Assembly: GCA_024227155.1 (NCBI GenBank)
Contig: JAAELB010000702.1
Span: 1 to 64,000 of the forward strand
Length of the DNA: 64,000 nt
Reading direction: 5' to 3'
DNA from: Desulfobulbaceae bacterium
Lineage (GTDB): Bacteria; Desulfobacterota; Desulfobulbia; Desulfobulbales; Desulfocapsaceae
Shown: positions 1 to 9,896 of the stretch, piece by piece
How positions within the stretch are numbered: position 1 is the first letter of the stretch
Layout of the letters: the number at the start of each line of letters is the position of its first letter
Program-made: the position numbers and the translations under genes
Notes under the pieces: model-generated
Seen by the model: only the letters and a program-made list of their open reading frames with translations
What the model was told of the DNA's origin: nothing
Databases searched by the model: none

Positions 1-72
1 CACCCGTCTCCTGGTTAGTAATTTTAAGAAAGCAGGAGAGCCATTGTTCTTTGAAAATTTAGTTGACCAGTT

Positions 73-501
73 TTACCTGGTCGACAAATCAGGTAACTGA
101 ACTTTTATATCCGACAAAAGTGCTCGATAGATCGAATCCATTGAATCAACGTCGAATAGCCTAAACATTGAACGGATATCTTCCCTTGACCTCGTAAAAT
201 AGGCTTCGAAATGGCCTGATTTTTTGGACACTTTTCAGGATGGATTATCCCCAACTTCTAAAACCAGCCATTTACCCGATGGAAGTCGTGCGCCAAGGGA
301 AGTTAATTTGCGACAAAGTTGTTCCTGGGCTGCCCGACGTTTAGGTTGTTGTATTGGCTCTAGGCGGACTATTATTTCAGTTTTGCTGGATTTCACCCAG
401 CCATGACAATTCGTAATGGCATAAAACAAATCGACTACTTCATTTTCCTGATCAAAAGACTGACTCAACCAGTCGATCATCTGTTTGCGCACATTCCACA
501 C
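73..501 (-). pseudogene. Decayed transposase-like fragment with in-frame stop
   Basis: The minus strand reads an 88-residue open stretch beginning WNVRKQMIDWLSQSF and ending at a TGA at 235-237. The same frame continues for about 53 more codons (KVSKKSGHFEAYF...) to a TAA at 73-75. The continuity across the TGA suggests one longer reading frame broken by a nonsense mutation. I do not recognise the family with certainty; its position beside a broken REP-type transposase suggests mobile-element debris. No ribosome binding site is evident and the N-terminus merges with the neighbouring remnant. Confidence 0.4.
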
Positions 502-529
502 TGAACTGTGTAACGAATGTGGGCGAATT

Positions 530-880
530 GGGCGTTCTACTCCCCACTGCTATGCTTTCAGTCCAGTCAGCTTGTCGGGGGTTATTACCTTTAACCAGTG
601 ATACGGTTACTAACTCCATGTGACCTTTTCGAAATGCATCGTAGCTTTCAAACCCTGTCAATCGTGCAAGCTTTTGATGAGCAATAAGCACATTTTATCT
701 ACGAGGTTTCTGAATCTCATTATTACCAACGAAAGGCCATTCCGATGGATGAGATACTACACTGGTCCGCACCATATTCAAGTCAATGTATACAAGACAT
801 CTGAGCAGATGTTGCTCAGATTCAACTGCTGTTGCGTGATAACGATCTTCCCAGAAGGCACCTTTCCTACTTCTTCTCAA
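530..880 (-). pseudogene. REP-associated (Y1-type) transposase remnant
   Basis: The frame encodes GAFWEDRYHATAVE, HLLRCLVYIDLNMVRT and SHPSEWPF, all signature segments of REP-associated tyrosine transposases (TnpA-REP, Y1 family). A TAA at 692-694 interrupts it, and the same frame then continues with LARLTGFESYDAFRKGH and WTESIAVGSR, the usual C-terminus of that family. The N-terminal half with the HUH and catalytic Tyr region is missing, and the sequence loses similarity below about 530. It is a truncated, stop-containing pseudogene. Confidence 0.75.
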
Positions 881-1123
881 ATTATATTCCTGGCCTTATG
901 AGCTGTTATCCTTTGTTCTGAGTGGCTTCAGCACTGTGTGATGCATGCACAGCACTTATACTGAGATATAGGGAGATGTTTTACTGCTAGCGGTTACACA
1001 CTTACTCTGGTCAGATATAGTGATAATAGGATGCTTTCAATACTGATTGGAGAAATGCACTTCCAAAAGAAAAAGGTTGTACAGGGGTTGTACAAACCAC
1101 GACTTGGAATCATGACAATAAAA

Positions 1124-1155
1124 AAGCCCTTAACTCAATTAAGAGCTAAGGGCTT
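1124..1155 (-). terminator. Intrinsic terminator of tRNA-Phe
   Basis: A 13-bp inverted repeat (1124-1136 with 1143-1155, one mismatch) has a short A/T-rich loop. On the minus strand it is followed by a run of six T, immediately downstream of the tRNA 3' end. Confidence 0.8.
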
Positions 1156-1174
1156 GATATCTTTTTCAAACGAA

Positions 1175-1250
<76 letters not shown>

Positions 1251-1355
1251 ACATCGTTTGGAGAGACTTTTTTAACCGACTTACCTTTCGGTGTCAACAC
1301 CTTTTCTCATATTATTTTTACTTTGGTGCCTTACTCCTGAAAATTTGACTTAACC

Positions 1356-2180
1356 TTAAACGTCTTTATGGATATCCAGGCCACCCAGATCAAGTTCGAA
1401 ATCAAGTTCATCTTCCATTATTGAGCCCTTTTTCTTCTCACCCTCAGAATCACCTAAACTTAGGGCATCAGAAAAATCTATATCATCAAGAGTAACCGCC
1501 GGGTCTTCTGGTACAGAAGCAGCCTTGCCACTCTCCAGATCGTCCAGGCCTAAGTCAAAATCCAGATCACCTAAATCCAAATCAGAGGAGGTGAAATCAG
1601 ATTCAGCCACAGGTTTAACCTCTAGCTCAGGCTCAATTGCGGCAATAACCGGTTCTTCGGGGACTGGGGGAGGTGCCAGGTCTGAAATATCGCCAAGTTC
1701 TTCTGGTATTGTGATCTCGATAGAATCATCATCGTCTAACTCGATTGTCGCATCCTCGCTCTCAACAACACCTGGCTCTGTATCACTGGGATCCTCAAAC
1801 TGACTCAGATCAATCTCTATCTCTCCAGAGTCGTCCTCGTCTTCATCAGGATCATCGAGTGAAATCTCAAATTGGTCATCATCATCATCTTCAGAAATTT
1901 CGATCTCAGGCTCATCTTGTTGCGACTCTCCACCAACAAGAATCTCAAGGTCTTCATCGACAAACTCGTCATCGAGCAGAAACTCTTCAGTTTCCATATC
2001 AACATCCACAGCACCTCGGCCCGCTTCCTCCGCCTCTTTTCCAAATAACAAAAAGGCTGGGGAAGCCACATTATAAACGGACCCATTCAGGCTCTCAGAA
2101 GTCGCCTTGATATTTTTCCTGCATTTCAAACATTCTTCAAGATAATCAAAGGAGATATATCCACATTTTGGACAGCGCAT
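1356..2180 (-). CDS. Acidic zinc-ribbon protein of unknown function
   Basis: A 274-residue protein. The first 20 residues form a treble-clef or zinc-ribbon knuckle: CPKC, a spacer of 12 residues, then CLKC. Almost everything from residue 55 to the end is low-complexity and strongly acidic, with runs of Asp and Glu (EDDDDDQFEISLDDPDEDEDD) and repeated short motifs of the LDLGDLDFDLGLDDLE type. No signal peptide or membrane segment is seen. Similar short zinc-ribbon plus acidic-tail proteins are annotated as hypothetical in related anaerobes. The gene follows nadC after a 285-bp gap carrying a MITE. I assign no function; the tail is probably disordered. Confidence 0.75.
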   Translation of the reverse strand: MRCPKCGYISFDYLEECLKCRKNIKATSESLNGSVYNVASPAFLLFGKEAEEAGRGAVDVDMETEEFLLDDEFVDEDLEILVGGESQQDEPEIEISEDDDDDQFEISLDDPDEDEDDSGEIEIDLSQFEDPSDTEPGVVESEDATIELDDDDSIEITIPEELGDISDLAPPPVPEEPVIAAIEPELEVKPVAESDFTSSDLDLGDLDFDLGLDDLESGKAASVPEDPAVTLDDIDFSDALSLGDSEGEKKKGSIMEDELDFELDLGGLDIHKDV

Positions 2181-2231
2181 TGAGTTAGCCCCACAAAATC
2201 TTAAGGTTTTACGTTTTATATGACAGTACCA

Positions 2232-2378
2232 CTAGGAGCTTGTCCGAGAATAGACATTTTGTTAAAAATCGAAGAATTTTCACAAAATAAGCACAGCCAT
2301 ATATGTGATATTGCGAGCATTATTTTGTGACAATTCTGAAGAATTTGGGCAAAAGGGCATTCTCGGACAACCTCCTAG
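2232..2378. mobile_element. MITE-like element, family E1, copy 1
   Basis: Terminal inverted repeats CTAGGAGCTTGTCCGAGAAT (2232-2251) and its near-perfect reverse complement (2359-2378) enclose about 107 bp that contain no gene. CTAG stands at both outer edges, which would fit a 4-bp target duplication of the CTAR type known for the IS5 group (inference). Copy 2 at 35045-35222 shares the ends and most of the interior, and a partial copy ends at 56192. Confidence 0.75.
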
Positions 2379-2465
2379 GTCACTATCGCATATAATCGCC
2401 TAAACAATCAAGGATTATTTGGCTAGGCAATTTGCGATAAATGACTGTATAAACATCACAACTTA

Positions 2466-3302
2466 CTAAAGCGACCAGTCCATACCGATATCACGGAAAG
2501 GTGCTGAGTGGGTCAAGGCCCCGATAGAAATAATATCAACACCTGTCATTGCAACTGCCTCAACCGTCTTGAGGTTGACACCACCAGATGCTTCAACCAG
2601 AGCCCTGCCGTTAATCAGCCTCACAGCTTTCGACATAATTTCAGGAGTCATTTTATCGAGCAAAATGATATCAACACCAAGAGACAAACATTCTTCGACC
2701 TGTTCAAGGGTATGGGTTTCAACCTCTACACGAATAGTATGCGGGATTTCCCCCCGTACCATCCGCACCGCATATTTAATTGACCCACACACAGCAATAT
2801 GATGATTTTTTATCAAAACCCCATCCGTGAGATTGAATCTGTGATTTGCACCACCACCCACACGAACCGCATATTTATCGAGAACCCTGAGTCCCGGCGC
2901 TGTCTTTCTGGTATCTGTAATCCGTACCGGATAGGCTCTCACTTTTTCAACAAATTGAGCTGTGAGGGTAGCAATTCCAGATAATCTTTGCAGAAGATTA
3001 AGAGCAACACGCTCAGCTTTGAGCAGATCAACCGCCGGACCGCTAACGGTCAGCAGGGGCAAATTTGGTGCGGAAAGGGTTCCATCCTCAACGGCATCAA
3101 CACAAATCACAGTAGGATTTTGAATCTTAAAGACCTCTGCAGCAACACTTTCCACACCAGCTACCGTAAAAGAATCCCTGGCTACAAGCTTGGCACTCCC
3201 CATTTCATTTTCGGAAAAAATAGACTCACTGGTGATATCTCCACGGCCGACATCTTCCCGTAGAAAAGCACGGATCATTGAGTGAAGGAGAAGCTTATCC
3301 AT
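2466..3302 (-). CDS. nadC: Quinolinate phosphoribosyltransferase (decarboxylating)
   Basis: A cytoplasmic enzyme of NAD synthesis. It converts quinolinate and PRPP to nicotinate mononucleotide, CO2 and pyrophosphate. The 278-residue length is standard. Visible signatures are the N-terminal LREDVGRGDIT segment, the phosphate/PRPP-binding TRKTAPG (131-137), GGGANHR (149-155), the VEVETHTLEQ strand, and the C-terminal EASGGVNLKTV and DIISIGALTHSA barrel segments. It starts 9 bp after the stop of valS, so the two are probably co-transcribed. No nadA or nadB is in the window. Confidence 0.97.
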   Translation of the reverse strand: MDKLLLHSMIRAFLREDVGRGDITSESIFSENEMGSAKLVARDSFTVAGVESVAAEVFKIQNPTVICVDAVEDGTLSAPNLPLLTVSGPAVDLLKAERVALNLLQRLSGIATLTAQFVEKVRAYPVRITDTRKTAPGLRVLDKYAVRVGGGANHRFNLTDGVLIKNHHIAVCGSIKYAVRMVRGEIPHTIRVEVETHTLEQVEECLSLGVDIILLDKMTPEIMSKAVRLINGRALVEASGGVNLKTVEAVAMTGVDIISIGALTHSAPFRDIGMDWSL

Positions 3303-3311
3303 TATCCTACC

Positions 3312-5981
3312 TTAAGCCATTTTCTTCAGGCGCTCTTCTGCCTCAAGAATTTTCGCAAGTTTTGCATCAAGTCCGGACTTCTCATCCCGGACCTTCGCAA
3401 CCACGTTATCTGGGGCATTGGCCAGAAATTTCTCATTGTTGAGCTTTCCTGTCACCTGCTTCATTTTGCCATCTATTTTCTTCCTTTCCCTGGCAAGTTT
3501 TGCAAGTTCTGCCTCAACATCCACCAGACCTTTAAGCGGCACAAAAATTTCAATATCGTTGTAGATGTACGTTGCAGCATCAGCGGGTTTCTCACCACCC
3601 TCCGTCACCGTAAAACTGCTAAGACGGGTCATATCAGAGATTGGTGCAGTAAAACCTGCTATAAAATCGGCCCTTTCCTTATCACCGCACAATACCAGGG
3701 CGTCAATTTTAGACGATGGATGTACCTCAGCTTCAGACCTGATGTTTCTGATACCGGTGATAATGCCCATCAGAAGTTCCATCTGCTCCACCGCCTCGTT
3801 ATTATCCCAATTCTCCTGCAATTCTGGAAACGCACTGGTTGTGAGCAGATCACGTTCTCCGGGAAGCACCGACCAGATCTCCTCTGAGACAAATGGAGTG
3901 ATAGGGTGGATGAGCTTTAAGATTGTCTCAAGAACAACCAGCAACACCCCCTGTGCCTGCTCTTTTGCTACCGGGTCATCACTAAAGAGATCGGCCTTTA
4001 TCCACTCCAGATACCAGTCACAATACTCATGCCAGATAAACTGATAGTTTGCTGAAGCAACATCGTTAAAGCGATATTCGTCGAGCCCGGTCCGAACCTC
4101 TTTGATGGTGCTTGCGGTTCTGCTGAGAATCCACTGATGGACCAGTGGCAACCCTTTCACATCATGGGTAACATCCTTGACGCTGACATCACACTCACCA
4201 ACATGCATAAGCGCAAACCGGGCAGCGTTCCATATCTTATTGATAAAATGGCGATACCCCTCAATTCGATCTTCATCGAGTTTTATTTCTCTCCCCTGTG
4301 CGGCAAAAGCGGTCAGGGTAAATCTCATCGCGTCAGTTCCATACTCTTTCATAACAACCAGGGGATCTAGCACATTGCCGGTGGACTTTGACATTTTCTT
4401 GCCATACTTATCCCGGACCAGGGCATGGAGATAGACGTCTTTAAACGGTACCTCATCCATAAAATGGATGCCCATCATCATCATTCTCGCAACCCAGAAA
4501 AAAAGAATATCAAAACTCGTTATAAGAACAGATGTAGGATAAAAAGTTTGCAATTCTTTGGTGTTCTCTGGCCAGCCCATGGTGGAAAAAGGCCAAAGTG
4601 CCGAAGAAAACCAGGTATCGAGCACATCGGTTTCCCGGGTCAGCTTATCAGATGAACAAGCCGGGCAGGTTGTTGGATCCTCCGACTCAACAATCAGTTC
4701 ACCACAAGCGTCACAGGTCCAGGCGGGAATACGGTGCCCCCACCAGATCTGCCTGGAAATACACCAGTCACGAATGTTGTCCATCCAACTATAAAAGGTG
4801 TTATACCAGGTCTTTGGATAGATATTAATTTTACCATCCCGCACTGCATCCACAGCCTTTGCGGCAAGCGGTTTTACCGACACAAACCATTGCAGGGATG
4901 TAGTTGGTTCACTTACAGTTTTACAGCGATAACAATGCCCCACCGCATGATCGTAGTCTTCAATCCCTTCAAGAAAACCAAGTCGCTCGAGATCTGCAAC
5001 AATCTTTTTTCTACAAGCAAATCGCTCAAGCCCTGTGTATTCACCTGCGTTATCATTCATGAACCCTTTATCATCCATGATTTTCAACCTGGGCAGGTCA
5101 TGGCGCAACCCTATTTCATAGTCATCCCTGTCATGGGAGGGGGTCACTTTCAGCGCTCCGGTACCAAATTCCCGGTCTACATGTCCATCAAAAACAACGG
5201 GTATGGTTCTCTCGGTGAGAGGGAGTTTTATGCCAATCTCAGCAAGATGCTGATAACGCTCATCTTCAGGATGCACCGCGACACCGGTATCACCCAGCAT
5301 AGTCTCAGGACGGGTAGTGGCGACAACCACATGACCTGAACCGTCACCATATGGATAGCGGATATGATACAACTTGCCTTTCTTATCTTCATGCTCGACT
5401 TCATCATCAGCAAGAGCTGTCTGACAACGTGGACACCAATTAACAATATAGTCGCCTTTATAGATCAATCCCTCTTTGTAGAGTCGGACAAAAACCTCAC
5501 GCACAGCAGAGGAAAGCCCTTCATCCATGGTAAAACGCTCCCGCTCCCAGTCACAGGATGCACCCAGTTTTTGCAACTGATGGATTATAGCTCCACCCTT
5601 TTCCTCGCGCCATTGCCAGACCTTCTCAATAAAGGCATCACGTCCAACATCATCCCTGGTTTTTCCTTCGGTCGAGAGCTGTCTTTCCACGACATTCTGG
5701 GTCGCAATACCCGCATGGTCGGTACCGGGAACCCAGAGGGTATTATCCCCACACATGCGATGATAGCGGGTCAGGATATCCTGGAGAGTGTTATTAAGGG
5801 CATGACCCACATGCAGAACACCGGTAACATTAGGAGGAGGTATTACGATTGAGTAGGACGGCTTTCCTTCTTCCATTTTCCCTGTAAAGCTGCCGGTCTC
5901 CTGCCACCTGTCCAGCCATTTCTCTTCCACTGCAGAAAACTCATATCCTTTACTCAATAACTTATCGTCTTGTTTTGTCAT
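3312..5981 (-). CDS. valS: Valyl-tRNA synthetase
   Basis: A class I aminoacyl-tRNA synthetase that charges tRNA-Val; 889 residues, a normal length. The N-terminus carries PPPNVTGVLHVGH with the HIGH-type HVGH at 57-60. The KMSKS signature (GKKMSKSTGN) lies near residue 526. Between them is the CP1 editing domain, including ATTRPETMLGDT. The WDR.CISRQIWWGHRIPAW region and a Cys4 zinc-like motif (CDACGELIVESEDPTTCPAC) are present. The last 70 residues form the tRNA-binding coiled coil (VEAELAKLARERKKIDGKM). It is the first gene of a probable valS-nadC unit. Confidence 0.98.
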   Translation of the reverse strand: MTKQDDKLLSKGYEFSAVEEKWLDRWQETGSFTGKMEEGKPSYSIVIPPPNVTGVLHVGHALNNTLQDILTRYHRMCGDNTLWVPGTDHAGIATQNVVERQLSTEGKTRDDVGRDAFIEKVWQWREEKGGAIIHQLQKLGASCDWERERFTMDEGLSSAVREVFVRLYKEGLIYKGDYIVNWCPRCQTALADDEVEHEDKKGKLYHIRYPYGDGSGHVVVATTRPETMLGDTGVAVHPEDERYQHLAEIGIKLPLTERTIPVVFDGHVDREFGTGALKVTPSHDRDDYEIGLRHDLPRLKIMDDKGFMNDNAGEYTGLERFACRKKIVADLERLGFLEGIEDYDHAVGHCYRCKTVSEPTTSLQWFVSVKPLAAKAVDAVRDGKINIYPKTWYNTFYSWMDNIRDWCISRQIWWGHRIPAWTCDACGELIVESEDPTTCPACSSDKLTRETDVLDTWFSSALWPFSTMGWPENTKELQTFYPTSVLITSFDILFFWVARMMMMGIHFMDEVPFKDVYLHALVRDKYGKKMSKSTGNVLDPLVVMKEYGTDAMRFTLTAFAAQGREIKLDEDRIEGYRHFINKIWNAARFALMHVGECDVSVKDVTHDVKGLPLVHQWILSRTASTIKEVRTGLDEYRFNDVASANYQFIWHEYCDWYLEWIKADLFSDDPVAKEQAQGVLLVVLETILKLIHPITPFVSEEIWSVLPGERDLLTTSAFPELQENWDNNEAVEQMELLMGIITGIRNIRSEAEVHPSSKIDALVLCGDKERADFIAGFTAPISDMTRLSSFTVTEGGEKPADAATYIYNDIEIFVPLKGLVDVEAELAKLARERKKIDGKMKQVTGKLNNEKFLANAPDNVVAKVRDEKSGLDAKLAKILEAEERLKKMA

Positions 5982-6315
5982 AACTTACAGCTCTATATGG
6001 TTGATAAACTTCACAAATAATGAATTTCTGGGTAGCCAGACAGATCAATGCTAACCTTCGTAAAGATTGCTATTCCGGGACACCCGCCTGATATATTTCT
6101 AACACCGGTGGACAGTATAATAAGCCGGCACTCAATATAGCGTGACACTGGCTCGCCAGAAAGGCGCACCTCGGTTGAGATTAACTATGAAGTGACGAGA
6201 ATTCAACAGTTTTCAGGAAATAGGTAAAAAAACTGCAAAAATTATCATTACCGCCTCAGCGACCCTGAAATAAATAAGAAAAACACAAGAAATGAACAGC
6301 GCCAATCCGTCAACG
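5982..6315. other. Intergenic, nothing recognised
   Basis: This 334-bp gap lies between the valS start and the stop of the dGTPase-like gene. It presumably holds the valS promoter. I see no small ORF with a ribosome binding site, no RNA gene and no repeat. Confidence 0.5.
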
Positions 6316-7410
6316 CTACCTGACGCTCCATGGTTCTGGCAAAAAGATGTGCTGATACACTGAAAGGGCGTACCGGTCAGTCATTCCGGCAACATGATCG
6401 CAAACCCTGCGATGGGCAATACGTTCATCTGACCAGTTTTCTTTATCAACCCCCTCTATCCATTCTCCATAGGAGATACTGACGAGACCATTCTCCAAAA
6501 AGTAGCTGTACATATCACGGATTATCCGCTGGGCTTTGGTAAACTCGTTATGCACCTTATAATAGGTGTAAACATTGTCGTAAAGAAAAGTCCTCAGATT
6601 GGTGATGGCCTCTAACATTGCATCGCTGATATGGAGATTGCCGTCTTCAGCCGCCAGGGTTTCTACGATCAGATCCCGAACCATGGCACCAATACGCTGT
6701 GAGTGGCGTCCCCCGACGACCCTTTTAATTCTCTCCGGGAGATCAATTCTTTTTAGGATCCCTGCACGTAGGGCATCATCAAGATCGTGATTAACATAAG
6801 CGATTATATCAGCAAGCCGTACAACCTGTCCTTCAAGGGTAACAGCTATTTCCGTTTTATCATTTGGCAAAATATCCGCTCGCCCTTTCGAGTGACGGAC
6901 AATACCGTTTCGAACTTCAAAGGTGAGATTAAGACCTTTGCCGTCGTTTTCAAGAAAATCTACAACCCGCAAACTATGGACATAATGCCTGAAACCACTG
7001 GGATGCAGCTCATTCAAAGTGGCTTCCCCTGCATGACCAAACGGCGTATGCCCAAGATCATGCCCCAGGGCGATAGCTTCAGTTAAAGGTTCATTAAGGC
7101 AGAGCGCCGAAGCGATGGTCCTTGCAATTTGAGACACTTCGAGAACATGGGTAAGACGAGTTCGATAATGGTCGCCTGTGGGAGCTAGAAAAACCTGGGT
7201 CTTATGTTTGAGGCGCCTGAAGGTTTTTGAATGGGTTATGCGGTCCCGATCCCTTTGAAAAGGTAACCGGATATCCTCAACTTCCTCTTCCTCTTCAACA
7301 TGTCTGCCGGAAGAATTTTTATTTAATGCCGCAAAAGGTGAGAGGATTTTCTCTTCCCTCTCCTCAAGCTGTTGCTTAATCGATTTCCCAATAAGCGGTA
7401 CAAAAGACAT
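6316..7410 (-). CDS. dgt: dGTPase-like HD-domain nucleotide triphosphohydrolase
   Basis: A 364-residue cytosolic enzyme of the deoxyguanosinetriphosphate triphosphohydrolase-like family, which cleaves dNTPs to deoxynucleoside and triphosphate. The HD-domain metal ligands are visible as H88 (RLTHVLEV), H117-D118 (LGHDLGHTPFGH) and a later Asp in RLADIIAYVNHD near 205. The N-terminus has FQRDRDRITHSKTFRRLKHKTQVF, typical of the family. Length and lack of insertions fit the short clade (dGTPase-like type 2) more than the 500-residue E. coli Dgt, so substrate preference is not certain. It is a single gene with no obvious operon partner. Confidence 0.93.
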   Translation of the reverse strand: MSFVPLIGKSIKQQLEEREEKILSPFAALNKNSSGRHVEEEEEVEDIRLPFQRDRDRITHSKTFRRLKHKTQVFLAPTGDHYRTRLTHVLEVSQIARTIASALCLNEPLTEAIALGHDLGHTPFGHAGEATLNELHPSGFRHYVHSLRVVDFLENDGKGLNLTFEVRNGIVRHSKGRADILPNDKTEIAVTLEGQVVRLADIIAYVNHDLDDALRAGILKRIDLPERIKRVVGGRHSQRIGAMVRDLIVETLAAEDGNLHISDAMLEAITNLRTFLYDNVYTYYKVHNEFTKAQRIIRDMYSYFLENGLVSISYGEWIEGVDKENWSDERIAHRRVCDHVAGMTDRYALSVYQHIFLPEPWSVR

Positions 7411-7928
7411 TGTTATCTAATAGCAGTAGTAATCCAACATGGGTATAACACCCCGTTCTGTTGTAAACAAACCGACAACTGCCTTTTGTTTTAACCATGC
7501 CTCGCTTATGATTTCAATAGCTTACACACGTTTTTGAAAAAACATAGCTACAATTATTCTTTAAAACCATTTAGCCTGCACTGGTAAACACCCGCAACAA
7601 GTTAAATTTTTTTACTGCAATTTAAATACGTTACACAAACCATACAAGTAACTTACAGTTGGTTTCGATACTGATCGATCTTATCTAAAAAACTCAGGAT
7701 AAATTTAAATAGGGTTATTCCGACTCAAGCGTACTTTTGGTCTGAATTCAAGAATTGTTGAGGTATGGCAAAGGTCTTTCTCGAACCGTATCTATTTTTT
7801 TGGTACAGAAATATTTGCTATAAAACTGGATTCCCGCCTGCGCGTGAATGACGTAAACACGATATTTCATGATTGACACGACAACAGGCTATACCGACAA
7901 GTACGCTTAATCCGGAAGATCCTTAAAT
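7411..7928. other. A/T-rich intergenic region
   Basis: About 520 bp without a supported gene between dgt and the insertion sequence. The only recognisable item is a dRS3-like imperfect palindrome at 7828-7853 (GGATTCCCGCC...GTGAATGACG), a type of short repeat seen in many genomes. The rest holds nothing I can call. Confidence 0.5.
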
Positions 7929-8012
7929 CCTGCCCTCCCGGAAATATGTAACGAGGAAAATGGCTAAATAACTAAAAAAATGAAATAAATACGATTTCTG
8001 CTTGTCCAAAAC

Positions 8013-8041
8013 CTCGTTACAATATATATTATTGTAACGAG
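8013..8041. promoter_or_regulatory. Palindrome built from IS end sequence
   Basis: CTCGTTACAATA (8013-8024) and its inverse (8030-8041) flank a 5-bp A/T spacer, 20 bp before the transposase start. The arms repeat the terminal TGTAACGAG motif of the IS. It could be a transposase-binding operator or a hairpin that blocks translation from outside promoters. Both are inferences. Confidence 0.55.
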
Positions 8042-8061
8042 TAAATAAAGAAGGGGACCAA

Positions 8062-9669
8062 ATGGCAGCCATCGTATATCAAACAAATAAGAAAACCGGG
8101 GTAACCTATGCCTATGAGTCTGTTTCATATTGGGACAAGGAAAAACAGCAGTCCCGGGCAAAGCGCAAATGCATAGGACGTGTGGATCCCGAAACACAAG
8201 AGATAATACCCACTCGTAAAAAAAGGCCACCGGAAGCACGGAAACTAGCCAAACGAGGCCCGGTACCAATAACGCAAGCGGTTCGCCAATTCTTTGGAGC
8301 AACCTATCTCTTTGACCAAATAGGTGAAGAAACGGGTGTAACAGAGGATCTGAAAACTTGTTTTCCTGAGAATTACAGCCAGATCTTGTCCATTGCCTAT
8401 TACCTGATCCTTGAGGATAAAAATCCCATGAGTCGTTTTCCCCGGTGGGCAGCCATTCATCGACACCCCTATGGGCGTACCATTGTTTCCCAGAGAAGCA
8501 GCGAGCTGTTTGCCTCTATCAGCGAGGATGCAAAACAACGCTTTTTTCAGCTTCAGTGTAAACGTCGTGTGGATAAAGAGTATCTTGCCTATGACACTAC
8601 ATCGGTTTCTAGTTATTCAAAATGCCTCAAGCAGGTTTGCTGGGGAAGAAACAAAGATCATGATCCTTTGCCACAGATCAATTTGACTCTGTTGTTCGGG
8701 CAACAATCTCGTCTGCCCTTTTATTACCGGAAGTTGGCGGGAAATATCCCCGATGTCAAAACCCTGAGAAAGTTGTTGTCCGATATGAATACCCTGGGTT
8801 ATCAGAAAATCAAAGTAGTCCTGGATCGGGGGTTCTTCAGCGCAGCTAACATTCATGGTTTGTACCAGCACCATATGAAGTTTTTGATTGCCGCCAAATT
8901 ATCACTTAAGCTTGTACAAACACATCTAGATACTGTACGGGATACGATGCGTAGTTGGACCCATTACAGCCAGGATTACCAACTCTACGCCTATTCTCTA
9001 CCGGTTACTTGGAATTATACTCAGGACCGTCCTTATAAAGGGGATACAATCAAAGCCAAGCGTCGGATGTATCTCCATCTGTTTTACTCTCCGGATCGAG
9101 CCTTGGAGGATGAAAAAGCGTTCAACAACCGGCTGGCTAATTTGCAAACAGAACTAGAGACCGGACAGCGACGTCTCGATCATGAAAAACAATATGTTAA
9201 ATATTTTGATGTGAAAACCACGCCAGTCCGAGGGACGAAGGTCATTGCCAAAGAAGAAGCCCTGGCAGAAGCAAAACGCAATTACGGCTATTTCACCCTA
9301 GTGAGTAATGAAATAAAGGACCCAATAAAGGCATTGGAAATCTACCGCAATAAAGATCTGGTTGAAAAGGCCTTCGAAAACCTTAAAGAACGGCTGAATA
9401 TGCGCCGGATGGCTGTTTCCTCGGAGCAAAGTCTGGATGGAAAACTCTTTGTGCAATTCATTGCACTCATCTACCTGTCCTATATCACCCGGAGAATGCA
9501 GGAAAACAATCTGTTCAAGACCCACACAATGCAGGATGTTTTAGATGAACTTGACATCATTGAATGTTTCGAAGTGCCGGGACAACAACTCCACGTAGGA
9601 GAGATAACGAAACGGCAAGAAGAGCTCTACGCCAAATTGGGTGTCATGCCTCCAACCTCGTTACAATAA
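8062..9669 (+). CDS. IS1634-family DDE transposase
   Basis: A 535-residue transposase that cuts and joins the IS ends. The DDE catalytic set is visible: first Asp in YDTTSVSSYS near residue 178, second Asp in VVLDRGFFSAANI, and the Glu in DLVEKAFENLKERLNMRRM of the C-terminal region, with the helix-rich insertion between them. The N-terminus has the SYWDKEKQQSRAKRKCIGRVD segment common to this family. A GAAGGGGAC ribosome site precedes the ATG. The frame is undamaged and the last codons enter the right end repeat, so the element is probably still active or recently arrived. Confidence 0.92.
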   Translation: MAAIVYQTNKKTGVTYAYESVSYWDKEKQQSRAKRKCIGRVDPETQEIIPTRKKRPPEARKLAKRGPVPITQAVRQFFGATYLFDQIGEETGVTEDLKTCFPENYSQILSIAYYLILEDKNPMSRFPRWAAIHRHPYGRTIVSQRSSELFASISEDAKQRFFQLQCKRRVDKEYLAYDTTSVSSYSKCLKQVCWGRNKDHDPLPQINLTLLFGQQSRLPFYYRKLAGNIPDVKTLRKLLSDMNTLGYQKIKVVLDRGFFSAANIHGLYQHHMKFLIAAKLSLKLVQTHLDTVRDTMRSWTHYSQDYQLYAYSLPVTWNYTQDRPYKGDTIKAKRRMYLHLFYSPDRALEDEKAFNNRLANLQTELETGQRRLDHEKQYVKYFDVKTTPVRGTKVIAKEEALAEAKRNYGYFTLVSNEIKDPIKALEIYRNKDLVEKAFENLKERLNMRRMAVSSEQSLDGKLFVQFIALIYLSYITRRMQENNLFKTHTMQDVLDELDIIECFEVPGQQLHVGEITKRQEELYAKLGVMPPTSLQ

Positions 9670-9896
9670 TCCGGGAATTCAGGTTAAATAGCAGCATTTC
9701 GAGCCAAAATCACCGTGGTTACGAGCTCCTGCCTTTTCCTATCCATTATTTAGACCAGTATCACTTGACAAGTCCCGTAAAAGTAAAAACTACTATGGTG
9801 TGATGTTTAAAAACAACGACAGAATGTGTCACAGGCATACCATGTAACCTCGACAAAGGGAAAATAAGTCGGGATAATTAAAAAAAAGGAAAAACC

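Larger units (their letters stand above)
7929..9683. mobile_element. Insertion sequence, IS1634-like (IS4 superfamily)
   Basis: One intact transposase gene is bracketed by inverted TGTAACGAGG (7947-7956) and CCTCGTTACA (9656-9665). Similarity continues outwards imperfectly (CCTG...TCCCGGA on both sides), giving ends near 7929 and 9683. No clear target duplication could be read, so the outer limits are approximate. The same end sequence recurs as an internal palindrome before the transposase. Confidence 0.8.

Noticed and set aside
235..237. In-frame TGA in the transposase fragment as a second selenocysteine
   Set aside because: No Cys is expected there, no SECIS-like hairpin was seen, and neighbouring frames are also broken, so decay is simpler.
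1320..1345. GGTGCCTTACTCCTGAAAATT near the end of the acidic protein gene as an R1 copy
   Set aside because: Only 16 bp match copy A and the opposite end is missing, so it may be chance.
7828..7853. dRS3-like repeat GGATTCCCGCC...GAATGACG as a special site
   Set aside because: This kind of palindrome is widespread in bacterial genomes and occurs only once here.
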